Counted from the stretch's first letter, positions 21,757-33,148 are shown. The stretch: DNA of 37,647 nucleotides from Paramacrobiotus richtersi (GCA_034698045.1 JAQGAU010000153.1:1-37647), one strand, 5' to 3'. Notes: generated by a model from the sequence alone, not told the origin. A program made the numbers and translations.

Positions 21757-22679
21757 ATCTTTTTTTTGCGTATCAAAGCTCGCACACCCGTCTAAGGCCA
21801 AACGTTTTAGCTTTCATGATGTGCACCCTGAGGGCCTCTGGAGGGGCCCAGAAATAATTTTGCTACGGTGACATGAACTTTACCATTGTTATAGCGACAC
21901 AAAAGATGTGACACATACATGCTGTTGGGTCCAACCTAAAAATACAGTATGGTTTAGCGAAATAATTCTCTTTTTTCGGATCTGCACTTCTATAGTTGAC
22001 CACAAAGTGCATTGACCTCAAAATTAAACGTATTTTGATAACATTCCTAGTACCACAATATAAAATCTTGCACCAGTCTAATTTCAATAACCGCTGAATG
22101 CCTCCAACCGCTAGCAGCGTGAACAGTTGGTACCCTGGTTGTCCGGCATAACGTCTGTATACTATAGGACTGTTTTTTAACAGAATGTAAAGTCAGATAA
22201 ACCGATGCAAATCACAAAGACAAATACTATTACAATTTTACTGGATGTTCCGTTAATAAGGGTAATAGACGCCGGCATTTTTGCCCATTGTAACCCCAAA
22301 TGAGACTGCACCCGCACATTTGCGCCGTCGCAGTTGCGCGTGTTTTGTTGCAAACTGGTATAGTGCGCAGCAGTTTTGACGGGGACGGCAGACAGGAAAC
22401 GACCTACGTGCACCCGTGTTTTTCCTGTATCTCGTGTACGTTTCAGTAATTGCCCCAGTGAACTATCGTGGCATATGAAGATTAAAATTCTCTATTCATT
22501 TAATCCAAACATCGGTGTTTACAACAGTGGTCTGCAAAAACAACATATGTAAAAGGAGTTGCACACTGGCATATTTTCTTATCTTGACTGCGGTCCTGGG
22601 CGTACGGTAACAAGACACGTACTGTACAGTCTGTACTGCATTAAATCCGCTGATACTTGGCGGCTGGCTGTGAAGTAGC

Positions 22680-23060
22680 ATTATGCAAATCAATAATTAA
22701 ATCAACAGTTTAATTAATAAATAAAAAGTAAATAAAACTGAAATAAATCAATTATTAATAAAAAAAATTATAGTTATCAAAAGAAATAATTATATAGATT
22801 AAATCAATGAATAACAATATACCAATTAAATTATATTTTTTATATTAATTTAACTAGACTGGATTGAATTTAAGTTAGGGTAAAAAAGTTGGAATAAATT
22901 TAAGGTAATAATTTTCATGGAACAGTTCGTAATCAGTATTGATATTATTAATATTTTTAACTCGCTAAAAATGTAAAATAGAACAGTAGCACCAATCATT
23001 AGCTTGAATATTTCATAAAATCATCGAAATAAAAATAAGAAAAATGTGCCCGCCTGTTTT
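22680..23060. other. AT-rich stretch
   Basis: This is strongly A/T-biased DNA (AATAAATAAA-type runs) with many stops in all frames. I see no gene in it or in the adjoining 21.8-22.7 kb stretch. It could be an old retroelement tail or simply unconstrained DNA. Confidence 0.5.
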
Positions 23061-24660
23061 CCTTGTGAAAGCAGTTATTCATAAATAGGTAATTCAATAA
23101 CTTATTCTTTGTAGATCACAGTAGTTTGCATACATAACATTATTGTTTTTCTTGTTAGGTAATTATTCGTATAAGTGGGAATTGTATTGAACTTTGCAAC
23201 GTTCTACGTTCTTTGGGAGTTCCGTACAGCAGATTAGAGTGCTCTAAGCGTGAGACTTACCCACCAGCCCTGGTGCCAGAAGGAATGCGACTTAAGGTCT
23301 GAAAACCTGCACTTACCGATCGAAAAACCCAATTAATAAAATATAATTTTCTCAGTTTTTTCTGACCATAGGTCAGCGAGGGTAGCATGGTGCCATTTTG
23401 TCATCGCTCGGCATGGTCCTGATTTCACTGCATAAAAAGATATTTTTTTCAAATACGATACGGGAGTTTGTCAATCCTTGAAGCATTGGTTATGGTGAGT
23501 TTCGCGAGGGCTTTCTACTGGTTTAAACCCGGTGGTCATACGACTGACCACTGGGCAGTTATAAATATTACTTTTTAAGTTATGTGAAAAATCACTTTAA
23601 AATGCGGCCTTCTTGGAGTAATAAGAAATTTTCCTGACTTGTCCAAGTTCGGATTGCCCTCCCCCAGCGTCGAAAACGAAACAGGGAGTCGTTCTTCGCT
23701 TCGTAAACTTCAGTACTGGCCACTACATGAATACAGGGATTTGTTCTAGATGCTCGGTATTGTAATCATCCTCTCCATAACAAGCCTGTTCTTCTGTGCT
23801 GGTTTCGGGTTCCTTTAAATAACCAAGAAACTGCCCCGCCTTGTTTCGTTGCTTATTGATCCGGAGCTAGTCCTATATGGAATGACCGTTTGCGCCGTCA
23901 TGGTTATCGACCACGTTCGATGGAGCTGGACATGGAACGTGTTGTGCAAATTTAACCGGTGTAGCTACAATCGGACACGTAGTAAACTGAAAACAATAGC
24001 CGACGGTCAAAATAGGTTTTTCTCCGTGAGTAATGCATCAAAATACATAACAGACAAGGGACAAACAGTGACTCTGCATTTTCTAGTGGTCATCGGTGTC
24101 ACTGACCAGTTGTCATTCCGATGACCAGTTGAACAGCGTAATATTCCGGAAAAAATTGCGTCGGATAGTGCCTTGTCGTGATGCTTTAAAATGCCTAGTG
24201 TTTTAATACAAGAACAAAGCAGAAATTAATTAAAAGGCTTCATGCCCGCCGAGGCCAAAAAAGCATCAAAATTCATGGATGACTGTAGCTCCTGATGGCT
24301 TGTTTGTTTTGGTAATTATGAAGGGTTTCAAAATAAAGCTCCATGTGGAGATTCCGTATGTTTGATCTTGGAATTATATCGTTGCGCATAGCATAGCAAG
24401 ACAGCGGACACCTTGAGGAGCCCTCAACGCTCCAAGTTGGTCAATTTTGGTGCTCTCTCAGAAATACACTGTAGCTCCCAGAACTGCATCGTATATTTTG
24501 TGTCTCTAGTTAACACCTCAATCGCAAAAAGAAACGTTCTGACGCTCAAACAGTCGGAAAAAACAAGTGGCGCTCTGTTGCCAAACTGGGATCGGTGAGC
24601 GCTGGTGGGCCACAGCTCATACGCCACAGTCTTCTTCTCGCCTTTTTGTGCGTGGCCACT
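23060..24660. other. Gene-free stretch
   Basis: A 91-codon plus-strand frame at 23849-24124 lies here, but it uses a TTG-type opening in its track form, has no recognisable motif and no good splice borders. I do not support it as a gene. No repeats shared with the rest of the window were noticed. Confidence 0.35.
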
Positions 24661-25015
24661 TGAATGTCGATGTTGCCTCGTGGAGTTCTGTTATAAGGTG
24701 TTTAAAATGTACCGACCAATAATTCTTCAGCTATTACAGCATTTGAAGGCAGTGCTGTTGACAAGATTCCAGGTCTAAACAAAGAATTTGTACGGTACCA
24801 TACGACGCTGAGAACTCGGCAAACTAAAAATCCTCTAGTTAGAACCAAAGCTGCATTTTACTGCAGTGTTGTTGATGAAATTTTGCGCCTCACAACCAGG
24901 CAGCAATTTGCAACAAGCACGCTCTGTACATTCCATATAATACGGTGAATGCTTGGCGACGTATTAATTTTGCAGTAACCAGTAATGTTCCGTCTGACTG
25001 CAGTACCGTAAAACT
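24660..25015. repeat. Duplicated block C, right copy
   Basis: This is the direct-orientation paralogue of about 21280-21690, with the same internal units (GGCAGTGCTGTTGAC, then CATTTTACTGCAGTGTTGTT, then ATTTTGCAGTAACCAG). The two copies differ by many substitutions and small indels, so the duplication is not recent. Confidence 0.6.
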
Positions 25016-25137
25016 TGTCAAATGGAACATCCGCTTACGTTGAACAACTGTCTATATTGAACACGATCACTGGAACCGGCGCGTCGTTTAAGTTATAATA
25101 TAAGGGGTACCTTTCTAAACAGAGCACCTGCGTATGT

Positions 25138-25171
25138 AACCGGCAATAATGCCCCCCGGACGTTATTGCCG
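25138..25171. repeat. Small GC-rich hairpin
   Basis: CCGGCAATAA and TTATTGCCGG form a perfect 10-bp stem around a 13-nt loop containing CCCCCCGG. In a eukaryotic context it is not a terminator. No partner feature is seen. Confidence 0.5.
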
Positions 25172-26440
25172 GGTGCCCTTTGTTACCGTCATCCGAGTCC
25201 GGCACCTCCGGGCTCCGGCAACTACAGTACTGTATACGCGCGATGAAATGACACGCTGAGCGGATTTATGAAAATTTGCGCGTCGAGTATTCCTTCTCAG
25301 CCTACACGCACTCCTCACACTACCAGTCCCGGCAGGGTGTTGTGCGCGGCTTGACAGTTATTCGTGGTGATTAAAATCTGCAATGCTGTTTTATTTATCA
25401 ATATACTTGTCAAAATCATAATTGATCTAACGAGCGAAGCCAGTGAGGTTTATGGTTGCAATGCTGGGCCAAAAACAATTTGCTTTTTACCGTTTCCTCG
25501 AAAACCTATCATTAGATTTGCATTCTATTTTTTGTAATCAGTTTGTATTCTGGGTTTGTTGGTGCGAAAACTACAGGACCTGGTTGTGTCGGGATAATTC
25601 TTGGAGTCCAGAAATCTGGATTCAGGAATCTCCCGTAGACTCCAGTGTTATAAGTGACGTAGCGTAGTGAAAACCTCACCCTGGTGGCGCAGTGGGGCGA
25701 AGACTCTACTTGAGGAACTAAACTAGTTCTGTTACCCTAACGGGGATTTTATTGTCTCCCTAACGGAAGAATTTATGCTGAATCTGACCGGAAGGGTACA
25801 GAAACAGTATTCTCCGCCCTTTCTCAGGAGTTGATCCCGAACCAGTTTTTTCTGCGTTATTTGAACAACGCATCAAATGCGGCGGGTTTAGCGAGCGAGC
25901 GAGCGCAGCGTGGCGTGGTGAGCAAGCCCATCGCGTCGAAAATATGTTTGCATTGAACGGGCGTCCGCCACTGGTAGTCAAGTAACTTGGCAGTCAGGTG
26001 GACGCTTATTCAATGTATGCTCATTCAAGTGAGCAATGTTTTTTCGCCAACAACTCAACAAGCATTTTAGAAACTAGGAACGAACACTCAAATAGTAATG
26101 TTTCAAATTTTATTGCAAGCATTTTCTGGGTATTTCTAACATAATTAATTTTTAGAAATGGTAGAGTGACAAAAATGTTCACAGAAAAAATATGTTAGCA
26201 TAGCAAAGTGCAAGTAAAGTAGTCTGCAGTCAGTTCTGTTAACTGCATGCATACGAAATTATCACAACGACTGAGGAAAAAGCAGTGTGACTGTTTTCAG
26301 TTGATGAGTTTCCATTATAGTTCGTCAGTTTTCTATCTAGTTTTTTATACAGTTCTGTGCTTTGTGCTCGTTTCTGCATAATTGTACTAACACGGTTTTC
26401 TCAATTGTCTACGGCTGCGATTCGCAAAATTTGGCTTTTG
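25172..26440. other. Gene-free stretch upstream of family 1 copy 5
   Basis: No exon is supported. A 9-bp inverted pair, GTGAGGTTT near 25443 and AAACCTCAC near 25671, is too short to call an element. The minus-strand frame at 25760-25981 has no recognisable motif. Towards the right end, similarity to the upstream region of family 1 copies 1 and 2 begins (GAGGAAACCAT). Confidence 0.35.
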
Positions 26441-26711
26441 AACTTAATCGTTGTTGGTTACTGAGGAAACCATGTGCCCGCCTCAATCACTAAAGAAATC
26501 ACAGCCACTGAGACGGAGTCTCCGGCTTATCAAGTTATCAACCTGGATAATCAAAAAAACATTCCGATGTCGACTCAAGATACAGTTACAGCAAAAAGCT
26601 ACGATTCTGGTGGCCCAACGCCACCAGAACGCAGAGTTCCGAGGTAAACCAGCCAGTAATTTCCGACGCATTCATTTGATCGTATGACTTTGCATCTGGA
26701 CCTAAGCCGCC

Positions 26712-27748
26712 ATGATGATTCTAAAGATCTGCATTTTTTTTGCGCTCTGCTTCTTTTCATTTGTAGGAAGTTCACAACCTGACAGAGCTGCATGCAATGC
26801 AGCAGCTCCGCTATACTGGGAAACAGCGCGGGGTGTACGTCGGGCTCTTACAAGTTTTTTAACAACTACAGACGAAATCTGGGATCAGCATTTTGACCAA
26901 CTCCTCGGACGGGCTCCAAGTAATCTAGCGCACAACGCAAATATGGATCCCGCCAAGGTACAACGAGCTTTTAACGATCTCTGCACAAAAGTGTACAGAG
27001 ATGCTACAATACAGTGCTGAGATGCTACAGTAGTGAAGGTGATCTAGCTGGAACAAGCGGATTGTCAAAATCATGACCATCATGCACCTCCCTGATTTGT
27101 CGATTGCGGACAGTTGAAATTATCAGCGCAAACTCTGGAGAATCTGACTAGTCGATGTGACCCACATTCCAGGCACTGCCCACCACAAGCGATCCCGTTT
27201 ACACCGGATGTGTTATGGGCCGTCGCGAGATTATGCAGAAACGTTCAGGCAGCGGGACACATACATGCCTCAGATCCGAATGCTAATGACATGTTATAAG
27301 TCGTTAGACCATAGCTCATTGTCAAGAGAGTTAAGTGAAGCAGTTCTAGCAGACGAGGCGGAGACACTACGTGTTCTCCAGCTGGCGAGCACAGAGTGGC
27401 AAGCTTTTAGTGATAATTCCACCTTCTCTTGTGGGTTTACTCGTCATCGCAAATGTGCATGCCGGTAAGCTGGTGCGTTGTCCGATGTGGCAATCACCAG
27501 GTTTTTTGCATCGTTGGTAGCGTTGCTTATTCCTGCAGGGGTGCAAATTGGATTGCCCTTGTATTTTGGCAAGCGTGTGACCGAAATCCAGGAAGCGAGC
27601 GTGCGGTCAAAAAGAGCACGACCTGCTACTGAAAATACATGAACGGATGCTGCAGGAATTAGACTGCTCCGAATTTTGTGATTATGCACAGGAATGGGGG
27701 TGGTTGAAAGTCAACTACCAAGCCAATAATACAACGCCTGCTCCTTAA
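26712..27748 (+). pseudogene. Family 1 copy 5: splice-site and frameshift pseudogene
   Basis: Exon 1 (26712-26986) is open with a good leader (MMILKICIFFALCFFSFVGS, then QPDRAACNAAAP). Its donor GTAAGT is changed to AAAAGT, so unspliced reading gives a 102-codon frame ending in TGA at 27018-27020. The exon 2 acceptor is also lost (GCGG in place of the usual CAG just before 27110). Exon 2 (to 27464, donor CG|GTAAGC intact) has a net 4-nt insertion near 27257-27271. Exon 3 (27539-27748) has a 2-nt deletion right after its acceptor, and more indels near 27590-27615. Sequence similarity to copy 4 is strong (TTTACACCGGATGT, GAATTAGACTGCTCCGAATTT). Promoter conservation is poor and the TATA motif is missing. 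Confidence 0.8.
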
Positions 27749-28040
27749 CCCTGACCTTCATTCTTCACGATGCCCAGCACTTGTCAATGCCCATTAACGG
27801 TTTTTGCGGCTTTATTACGTGCCCTCAGTACGCTGCTCAGGAAATGCTTTCGCCTTTTTTGAATGCGAGTTTAGCATTGAACATCGCACTACACTGATAA
27901 CAAAATACCGGTACGGTGGTAGGGACCTCGCTCGTTAATGCGTTTCATAGCAATAACCAACTAAAATTACGATATTTAAGGCCGACGGTCCGTGTTGCCG
28001 CGAATATTTCAATCTGGGAGACTCTTAATAACGAATATGG
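27749..28040. other. 3' flank of family 1 copy 5
   Basis: No gene or repeat is supported in this short interval between the pseudogene and the inverted-repeat region that follows. Confidence 0.3.
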
Positions 28041-28044
28041 AATT

Positions 28045-28232
28045 CAAGTAGTCGTATTCCAACCTCAACAAATTGGAACAGGAGTACAGTATTCTACATC
28101 CATAATTCAAGTTATGCAAACAATTTGTAACATGGAATAATCGTATTCCGAATTGCATGATTTGGAATACGACCACTTGTACTCCAAATTCCAAATCAAA
28201 GTTCCAATCAGTTTTGAATACCGAGTATTCCA
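28045..28232. repeat. Inverted-repeat cluster of GGAATACG-type motifs
   Basis: CAAGTAGTCGTATTCCAA at 28045-28062 and TTGGAATACGACCACTTG at 28162-28179 are reverse complements in 17 of 18 positions. Further GTATTCC or GGAATAC motifs occur near 28143 and 28225, and AATTCC-type words surround them. It may be the core of a small foldback element, but outer ends and a target duplication are not clear. Confidence 0.5.
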
Positions 28233-28239
28233 AATTAGT

Positions 28240-29079
28240 ACTCGTAATAATTATTGTTAGTAGTAATTATTTATTATTTACTTGTTAGATAAGTAAATGT
28301 ACGTATTTCGAATAGTAGTGCGTGAACATTCTGCCTACGGATTTGAAAGGCCTCCATCTATGGTAGAAAATTAAAATAAACTATTTTGAACATCAGAACA
28401 TGTGCAATAAATGACTGATAATAAATGTGGACCATGCACTAGCAGCTTGCGACATATAATATATAGTCATCCCGAAGTCATAACCTACTACCGACAACTA
28501 TTTTACGTTGCAGCAAATAACGATGAAACAATCGACGCGGAGATTATCACTTTATGAACTTCAAATATTTAAGTGAATATTTGTTTTAATTTTAACTTGA
28601 ATTCCTGGCAGTGATGCAGAACTGTACCCATTATAAGGCGTATCTTATTTGTTTATGACTTACCTGTAGGTACATATTCCACACTCTATATTATGAATAT
28701 AGAGTATTCAGATTTCTAAATAATTTAGAACAGGGGCATTCGCTGCAGCACGAATTATTTACTTTCTTTATTTACTTTAAGCTTCAGTAATTTATTTAAA
28801 TTATTCCAAAACCAAAACTCCGAATTGGTGTGGTATTTTACATTATTGTGCGGCAACTGATCTCGGTGCTGAATATTCGCTATACTGTGTGTTGTTTGCT
28901 CAAATGCCATACAAATTTGAAATTGATGCAAATCTGGAACACTCTATCACTTGTAAGGACCCGAAATCCGCAATGTACTAGGTATTTCTGGAGTCCCTGG
29001 TAGCGAATCATTTAGCAAGTATCAGTATTTGCACAAAAATCTTAAAATCCCGAGTACTAAATGTCAGGTTCTGGGAAAT
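28240..29079. other. AT-rich interval between convergent family 1 copy 5 and CUB copy 2
   Basis: No exon is supported. A small hairpin CTCTATATT-ATG-AATATAGAG lies at about 28683-28703. TTTATT at about 28768-28773 is AATAAA on the minus strand and could be the polyadenylation signal of CUB copy 2. Confidence 0.4.
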
Positions 29080-29648
29080 TCACACTGCCTCGACTTTAAT
29101 GGAGAATCCATGCCCAGTAACGGAGTAATCGGTGCGGAAGCTTACCATCTAAATCACAGAGCAACGGTTACTTAACCAAACGGCACAGCATAAGCCGGAA
29201 AAAGACATCGTACCGTGGTACTTGGGGAGACGGTCAAGGTAGTGAATGGACTGCCGTTGCAGTATTCGGCGCTACCAATGACCAATTTATCAGCGCCGCA
29301 CTCCTGTGAAATCTGTTAAAAAATTTATCGTGAGATCTAACCGCACGCTTAGGTTCTGACTAGATGATGACCATGAAACCGTTTCAATGGTTACCGCGAA
29401 CGGATGCGAAGGCTCCTCGGTAAACTGAAAGAAAAGAGTAAAATGGCTGCCATACTACTGTTACTTTCTTTATTACGCAGCGTATCCAGTAGCGAAACCG
29501 TGTATGTACCTTGAGTCGCTTGCCAGCCGGTCCTGTTACCAACCACTTACAGGATGCGCGATTGGGATAATCCAGTGTTGTGGGGTCAGTGGGCGACCTT
29601 AGAAATCCGGTGGACGAGGTTGTCACCTTTATCCAACCACCGCATTCT

Positions 29649-30640
29649 GTACAAAAATCAATTAAATACTCTAGTAAGTGACCTCAATTTCTCCAAAGTC
29701 CAAAGAACTGATGTATCTGGTACGTGCGTGTGTACTTCGAAATGGAAAGACATTTTAAACCTCTCAAAAAATAAAGTGTACGATGTTTTTAAACCTTTCC
29801 ATTGCTAACATTATTTGCACTGTGTTCAAGACAACAACAACTCTATTCCTCTGGCAAGTGTGATCTGTACATGCCCCGGCGTGTCTAGCTCTATCTTTCA
29901 GAAAAATTTACGTCTTTAGGCCAACATGCGATTGCGAGTTTCTCTACCAGTACTTCAGTTGCCACATGGAGGTTTACAGTTAATGTTTGTGTAGACATGA
30001 GATTTTATTTATTACATAGACTTATTTTGTAAACACATGTGAGATTAGAAATTCCAAACCCGATGTTATTCCATCGCCCGGCGGGCCGGCGTGCGTACGT
30101 ACATACTGCCTAAAACTGAATTTTTTCCAGCAGCCATTGACTCACTACATAAATAAGATCAAAGTTGATAAGAGCAGTGGCCCAAATGTTTTCGCTACGT
30201 CTGTGCAATTCTCTTAAACTACTTAAAAGAATGCTGTAGGGGCTGTAGAAAGCAGTAAAAGCATTTCTAAGATAGCAAGCCGTAATATGCCTGAATGAAC
30301 AAGTTTTCGAGCATCACATTACCGCTTTCGCCCAGCACTAGAATGAGAGAAACCATGGGAGATGCGATTGTAGGTAGCGGTGTCGTGATGGCCACTGCCG
30401 TAATGTAGAGATTCGTTGAACATCTAAACGACGTCACCGCACTTTTATTTACAAAAACAAAAATTCAGCATAAACATTTTTTGATCTTAAGATAAATTGA
30501 TATTTATAATATCATGGTATACCTGCTTTAAGAACAAAACAAATATGTTTGCGATCAAGTAAAGTGCGAGCGTAGTGATAAGCTTAGTCTGCGCACGCTC
30601 CAGGGATCGTTACGACTTATGATTAAATGTACTCGACTCA
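29649..30640. other. Intron 2 of CUB copy 2
   Basis: This interval has no coding exon. It keeps scattered similarity to intron 2 of copy 1, for example AGTAGTGATA/CGTAGTGATA near the exon 2 end and AACAAGTTTTC..CATC near 30300 versus 14120. A plus-strand frame at 29554-29808 is antisense to the CUB exon and is not supported. Confidence 0.4.
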
Positions 30641-31916
30641 CTAGGAGTTTTTGGGGACGCAGAAGTCGCTGACGTCACTTGAACAAGTGGAGTGAACGTA
30701 ACAGTCGACTGCAGGTAGCGGCAACGAGAAGTTTGAACAGAAAATGCGTTAGCAACATAATCTGCATGACCGTTACTTAACCGGACGGTCACGTTGCATA
30801 TCTTTCGTTCGTCTAGCTTCGTTACATCCACACAGTACAACATCATTGGTCTGACGATAATTTTCTCGCCGTCCCACTGCACTCCGCTCTCTCCTGATCG
30901 CAGCTCAGCGAACGCTTCCATGACAGACTGAGAGTGACCGAAAGCTCCCAACTCCCCAGTCACGTTATCACCTCTCATTGTCCTCTGCAACCACTTCATG
31001 CCGTTGCTAAACAGCTCCTGCAGATGGCGAGCCTTCTGATCGGGTCGTTCGATCGGTCTCGTCGGTCCAGTAGGTTGCTTTCCACATGTCTTCAGTGAAG
31101 ACTTCCGTCGATGTCACGTTATGGCGGTATTTAGAAAATAAAAGCGTTACTAGCCGATGGACTTGCTCATCTGATCGTCGATAAATGCATCGACTTCTGT
31201 TACGCCCTCAACACTTTGGGTAATCTGTTTATGTACAAAGGCGTAATAATCGGCATGCTGAACATAAACCGCTTCCTCTCCAGTGAGACGTTCATTTATA
31301 AGACTGAAGGTTGGTGTGTGTTGGATCTGGTGGCCGTCAAAACACATCGAAACTACCCGCGTTGTAGGCTTGTCGAAGGCAAAAGCCAAGTGCACATTCG
31401 CTACATCCGGTGGACTGTCCTTCTGCAAATGTTTCTTAACACGTTCGCAAGCAGTAAGGGAGACACAGCGGATCCGAAGCGAAACGGTTTGTGGAAAACT
31501 TCTCATTGACCGCCACTTGCTTTTCACCGGTTTAATGTAATGGCTGTCCGGGAAGTATTCCAGACGGATCCATTTGAACGGAATCGGGAGGATTCGACTT
31601 TTCGAGTTACCAGTTTCCTGGCTGACGAATAACTGAATGTGCTGGATATAGTCCGAATCCCAAAGTTTAACCTCCACAATAACAGAGTGCCTTGCAGACC
31701 GATCGCTCAGAATGATTTCTGCAGTGTTGTAAAGCAAAACTGCAGCGGGTGTGTAGTACCAAACCGGACTTGATGTACTGCAGTCGTTAACGGCCGAGCT
31801 GAAGATTTCAGTTTGTTGGCTGAGGTATGGAATGGTAAAGGCTGGTGTTGATAAATTCATCAGCCCTATTCTCAAACAAAACTGATATACACTCCATTCT
31901 GTTCTCACCTCATTAA

Positions 31917-32591
31917 GGGGAAAGAATACCCAGTGGGTTCCGTTTTGGATGGTTCCACTAGACAATTTTTTGCACGAAATTGCATTTGTGTACAGTTATT
32001 GCATCAGGTACATGTGATAGACAAAGGATTGCTCTACCCTGTGATCAGGTCATTGTTTACCCGCAGCGCGCGCGCAGCCCACAACAGGTGTGTAAACAAA
32101 GAACAAGTAAATAAGAAGAAAACTCTCGATAAATTCAGCCGTGCATCAAAAGTTGATTTAAAAACGCTATAAAATGCATAAAAAGATAAGAAACGTTATT
32201 ACACAAGCTTTTTCGATTTCATCGATCACGTAAAAAGTTATTGAATTTTGAATATTTTGAAATTCAATATCTTTTGACATAATCGACAAAATCCAAAAAG
32301 CTTGTGTAATAACGTTTCTTATCTTTTCATGCATTCTATAGCGTTTTCAAATCATACTTTTAATGCTCGGCTGAATTTATCGAGACTTTTCTTCTTATTT
32401 AACTGCTCATTGTTTACACACCTGTTGTGGGCTGCGCGCGCGCTGCGGGTAAACAATGACCTGATCGCAGGGTAGAGCAATCCTTTGTCTATCGTTTGTA
32501 CCGTTTGCGGTAACGCTACATATTTGCGATTTCATGCTAAAAAATATGTGGCCAACCATACAAAACGGTACCCATTGGGTATTTTTTCACC
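31917..32591. mobile_element. 675-bp foldback element flanked by TTAA, in intron 1 of CUB copy 2
   Basis: Nearly the whole element is an inverted repeat with arms of about 300 bp around a central spacer near 32230-32280. Read inward both ends run GG.GAAA.AATACCCA.TGGGT and share CCTGTGATCAGG-like, TTGTTTACCCGCAGCGCGCG and AAGAAACGTTATTACACAAGC blocks. Each end is bordered by TTAA (31913-31916 and 32592-32595). TTAA target sites are characteristic of piggyBac-type transposons. No transposase frame is present, so it would be non-autonomous. The ends do not show the common CCC start, so the superfamily is tentative. Confidence 0.75.
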
Positions 32592-32849
32592 TTAATACAC
32601 CTCAATATATTAATACTAACCGGCGGAACCGCTGAAGATCATGGCGAGAAAGACACCTGGTACAAGAAGGTTCATGGTGGCGGAATGTTCCTGGATGATT
32701 TATCTCGCTAGTGGCGGAAGTATTTAGCAATTAAGTTGGCACTATGACATTGAACTGCGAAGTGCACCACTAACAACAGATTTACTTATCCTTGCTCCTG
32801 CATGTGCAGTTATCGTTTATCCTGTTGTGTCTCGTCGTAACGTAACCTA

Positions 32850-33055
32850 ACCGGTGCAGTTTGATTGTGATACATACGAAGATCAGACACGATATGCTTT
32901 GCAGACAGAAATCCGCGGAAAGAAACTTTTGAGGTTCACTTGTGAAAAAGAATTCAACAGACGGAAATTTTTGTGGCTCACTTTGCCGAATAAAATTTTT
33001 GCAAGCTAACAAGCCTGGGACTCAATACATTTTATGTTACAGTAACACACGAGTA
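32850..33055. repeat. Duplicated block A, right copy (upstream of CUB copy 2)
   Basis: Paralogous to about 17540-17770, with shared TACGAAGATCAGAC, TTGAGGTTCACTTGTGAAAAAG and TTTTTGTGGCTCACTTTG strings. It begins about 180 bp upstream of the CUB copy 2 start codon. A conserved upstream role or simple co-duplication would both explain it. Confidence 0.65.
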
Positions 33056-33082
33056 GTAGCCCGTCTGTATAGCCTTAACTCA

Positions 33083-33148
33083 ATCATGTTTGAACATGTT
33101 TTCCCGATGACCGCATACGGCCACCGGCAAATCATGTTCAAACATGAA
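33083..33148. repeat. Paired CATGTTTGAACATG near-palindromes
   Basis: CATGTTTGAACATG (33085-33098) and its reverse complement CATGTTCAAACATG (33133-33146) lie 34 bp apart. Each is nearly self-complementary. They occur just past block A, in the region between two divergent transcription units (CUB copy 2 on minus, the acidic-protein gene on plus). Confidence 0.5.

Larger units (their letters stand above)
29080..32675 (-). pseudogene. CUB-domain secreted protein, copy 2 (degenerate)
   Basis: The minus-strand exon order matches copy 1: 32675-32621 (signal peptide MNLLVPGVFLAMIFSGSA), 31865-30642, about 29646-29522, 29312-29214 and 29148-29080. The CUB cysteines are conserved (ECGGW, RASCKW, ECGAD, EYC), as is the ending GHGFSIKVEAV. 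Lesions: an extra-base frameshift near 31165-31175 that meets TAG TAA at once, then a net 4-nt insertion near 31050-31056 (the two together restore frame). A small deletion also removes the exon 3 donor, although an upstream AAG|GTACAT could substitute in phase. Exon 2 is about 60 nt longer than in copy 1, mainly in the linker before the CUB domain. Its exon 2 donor is A|GTGAGT. A foldback element sits in intron 1. Secretion and extracellular binding are inferred from the leader and CUB domain. Confidence 0.75.

Noticed and set aside
23849-24124. 91-codon plus-strand frame
   Set aside because: No recognisable domain, no splice-bounded continuation and no paralogue in the window.
25138-25171. 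Rho-independent terminator-like hairpin
   Set aside because: The context is eukaryotic and no T tract or adjacent gene end supports it.
31216-31540. Plus-strand frames of 85-97 codons
   Set aside because: Antisense to exon 2 of CUB copy 2, for the same reason.
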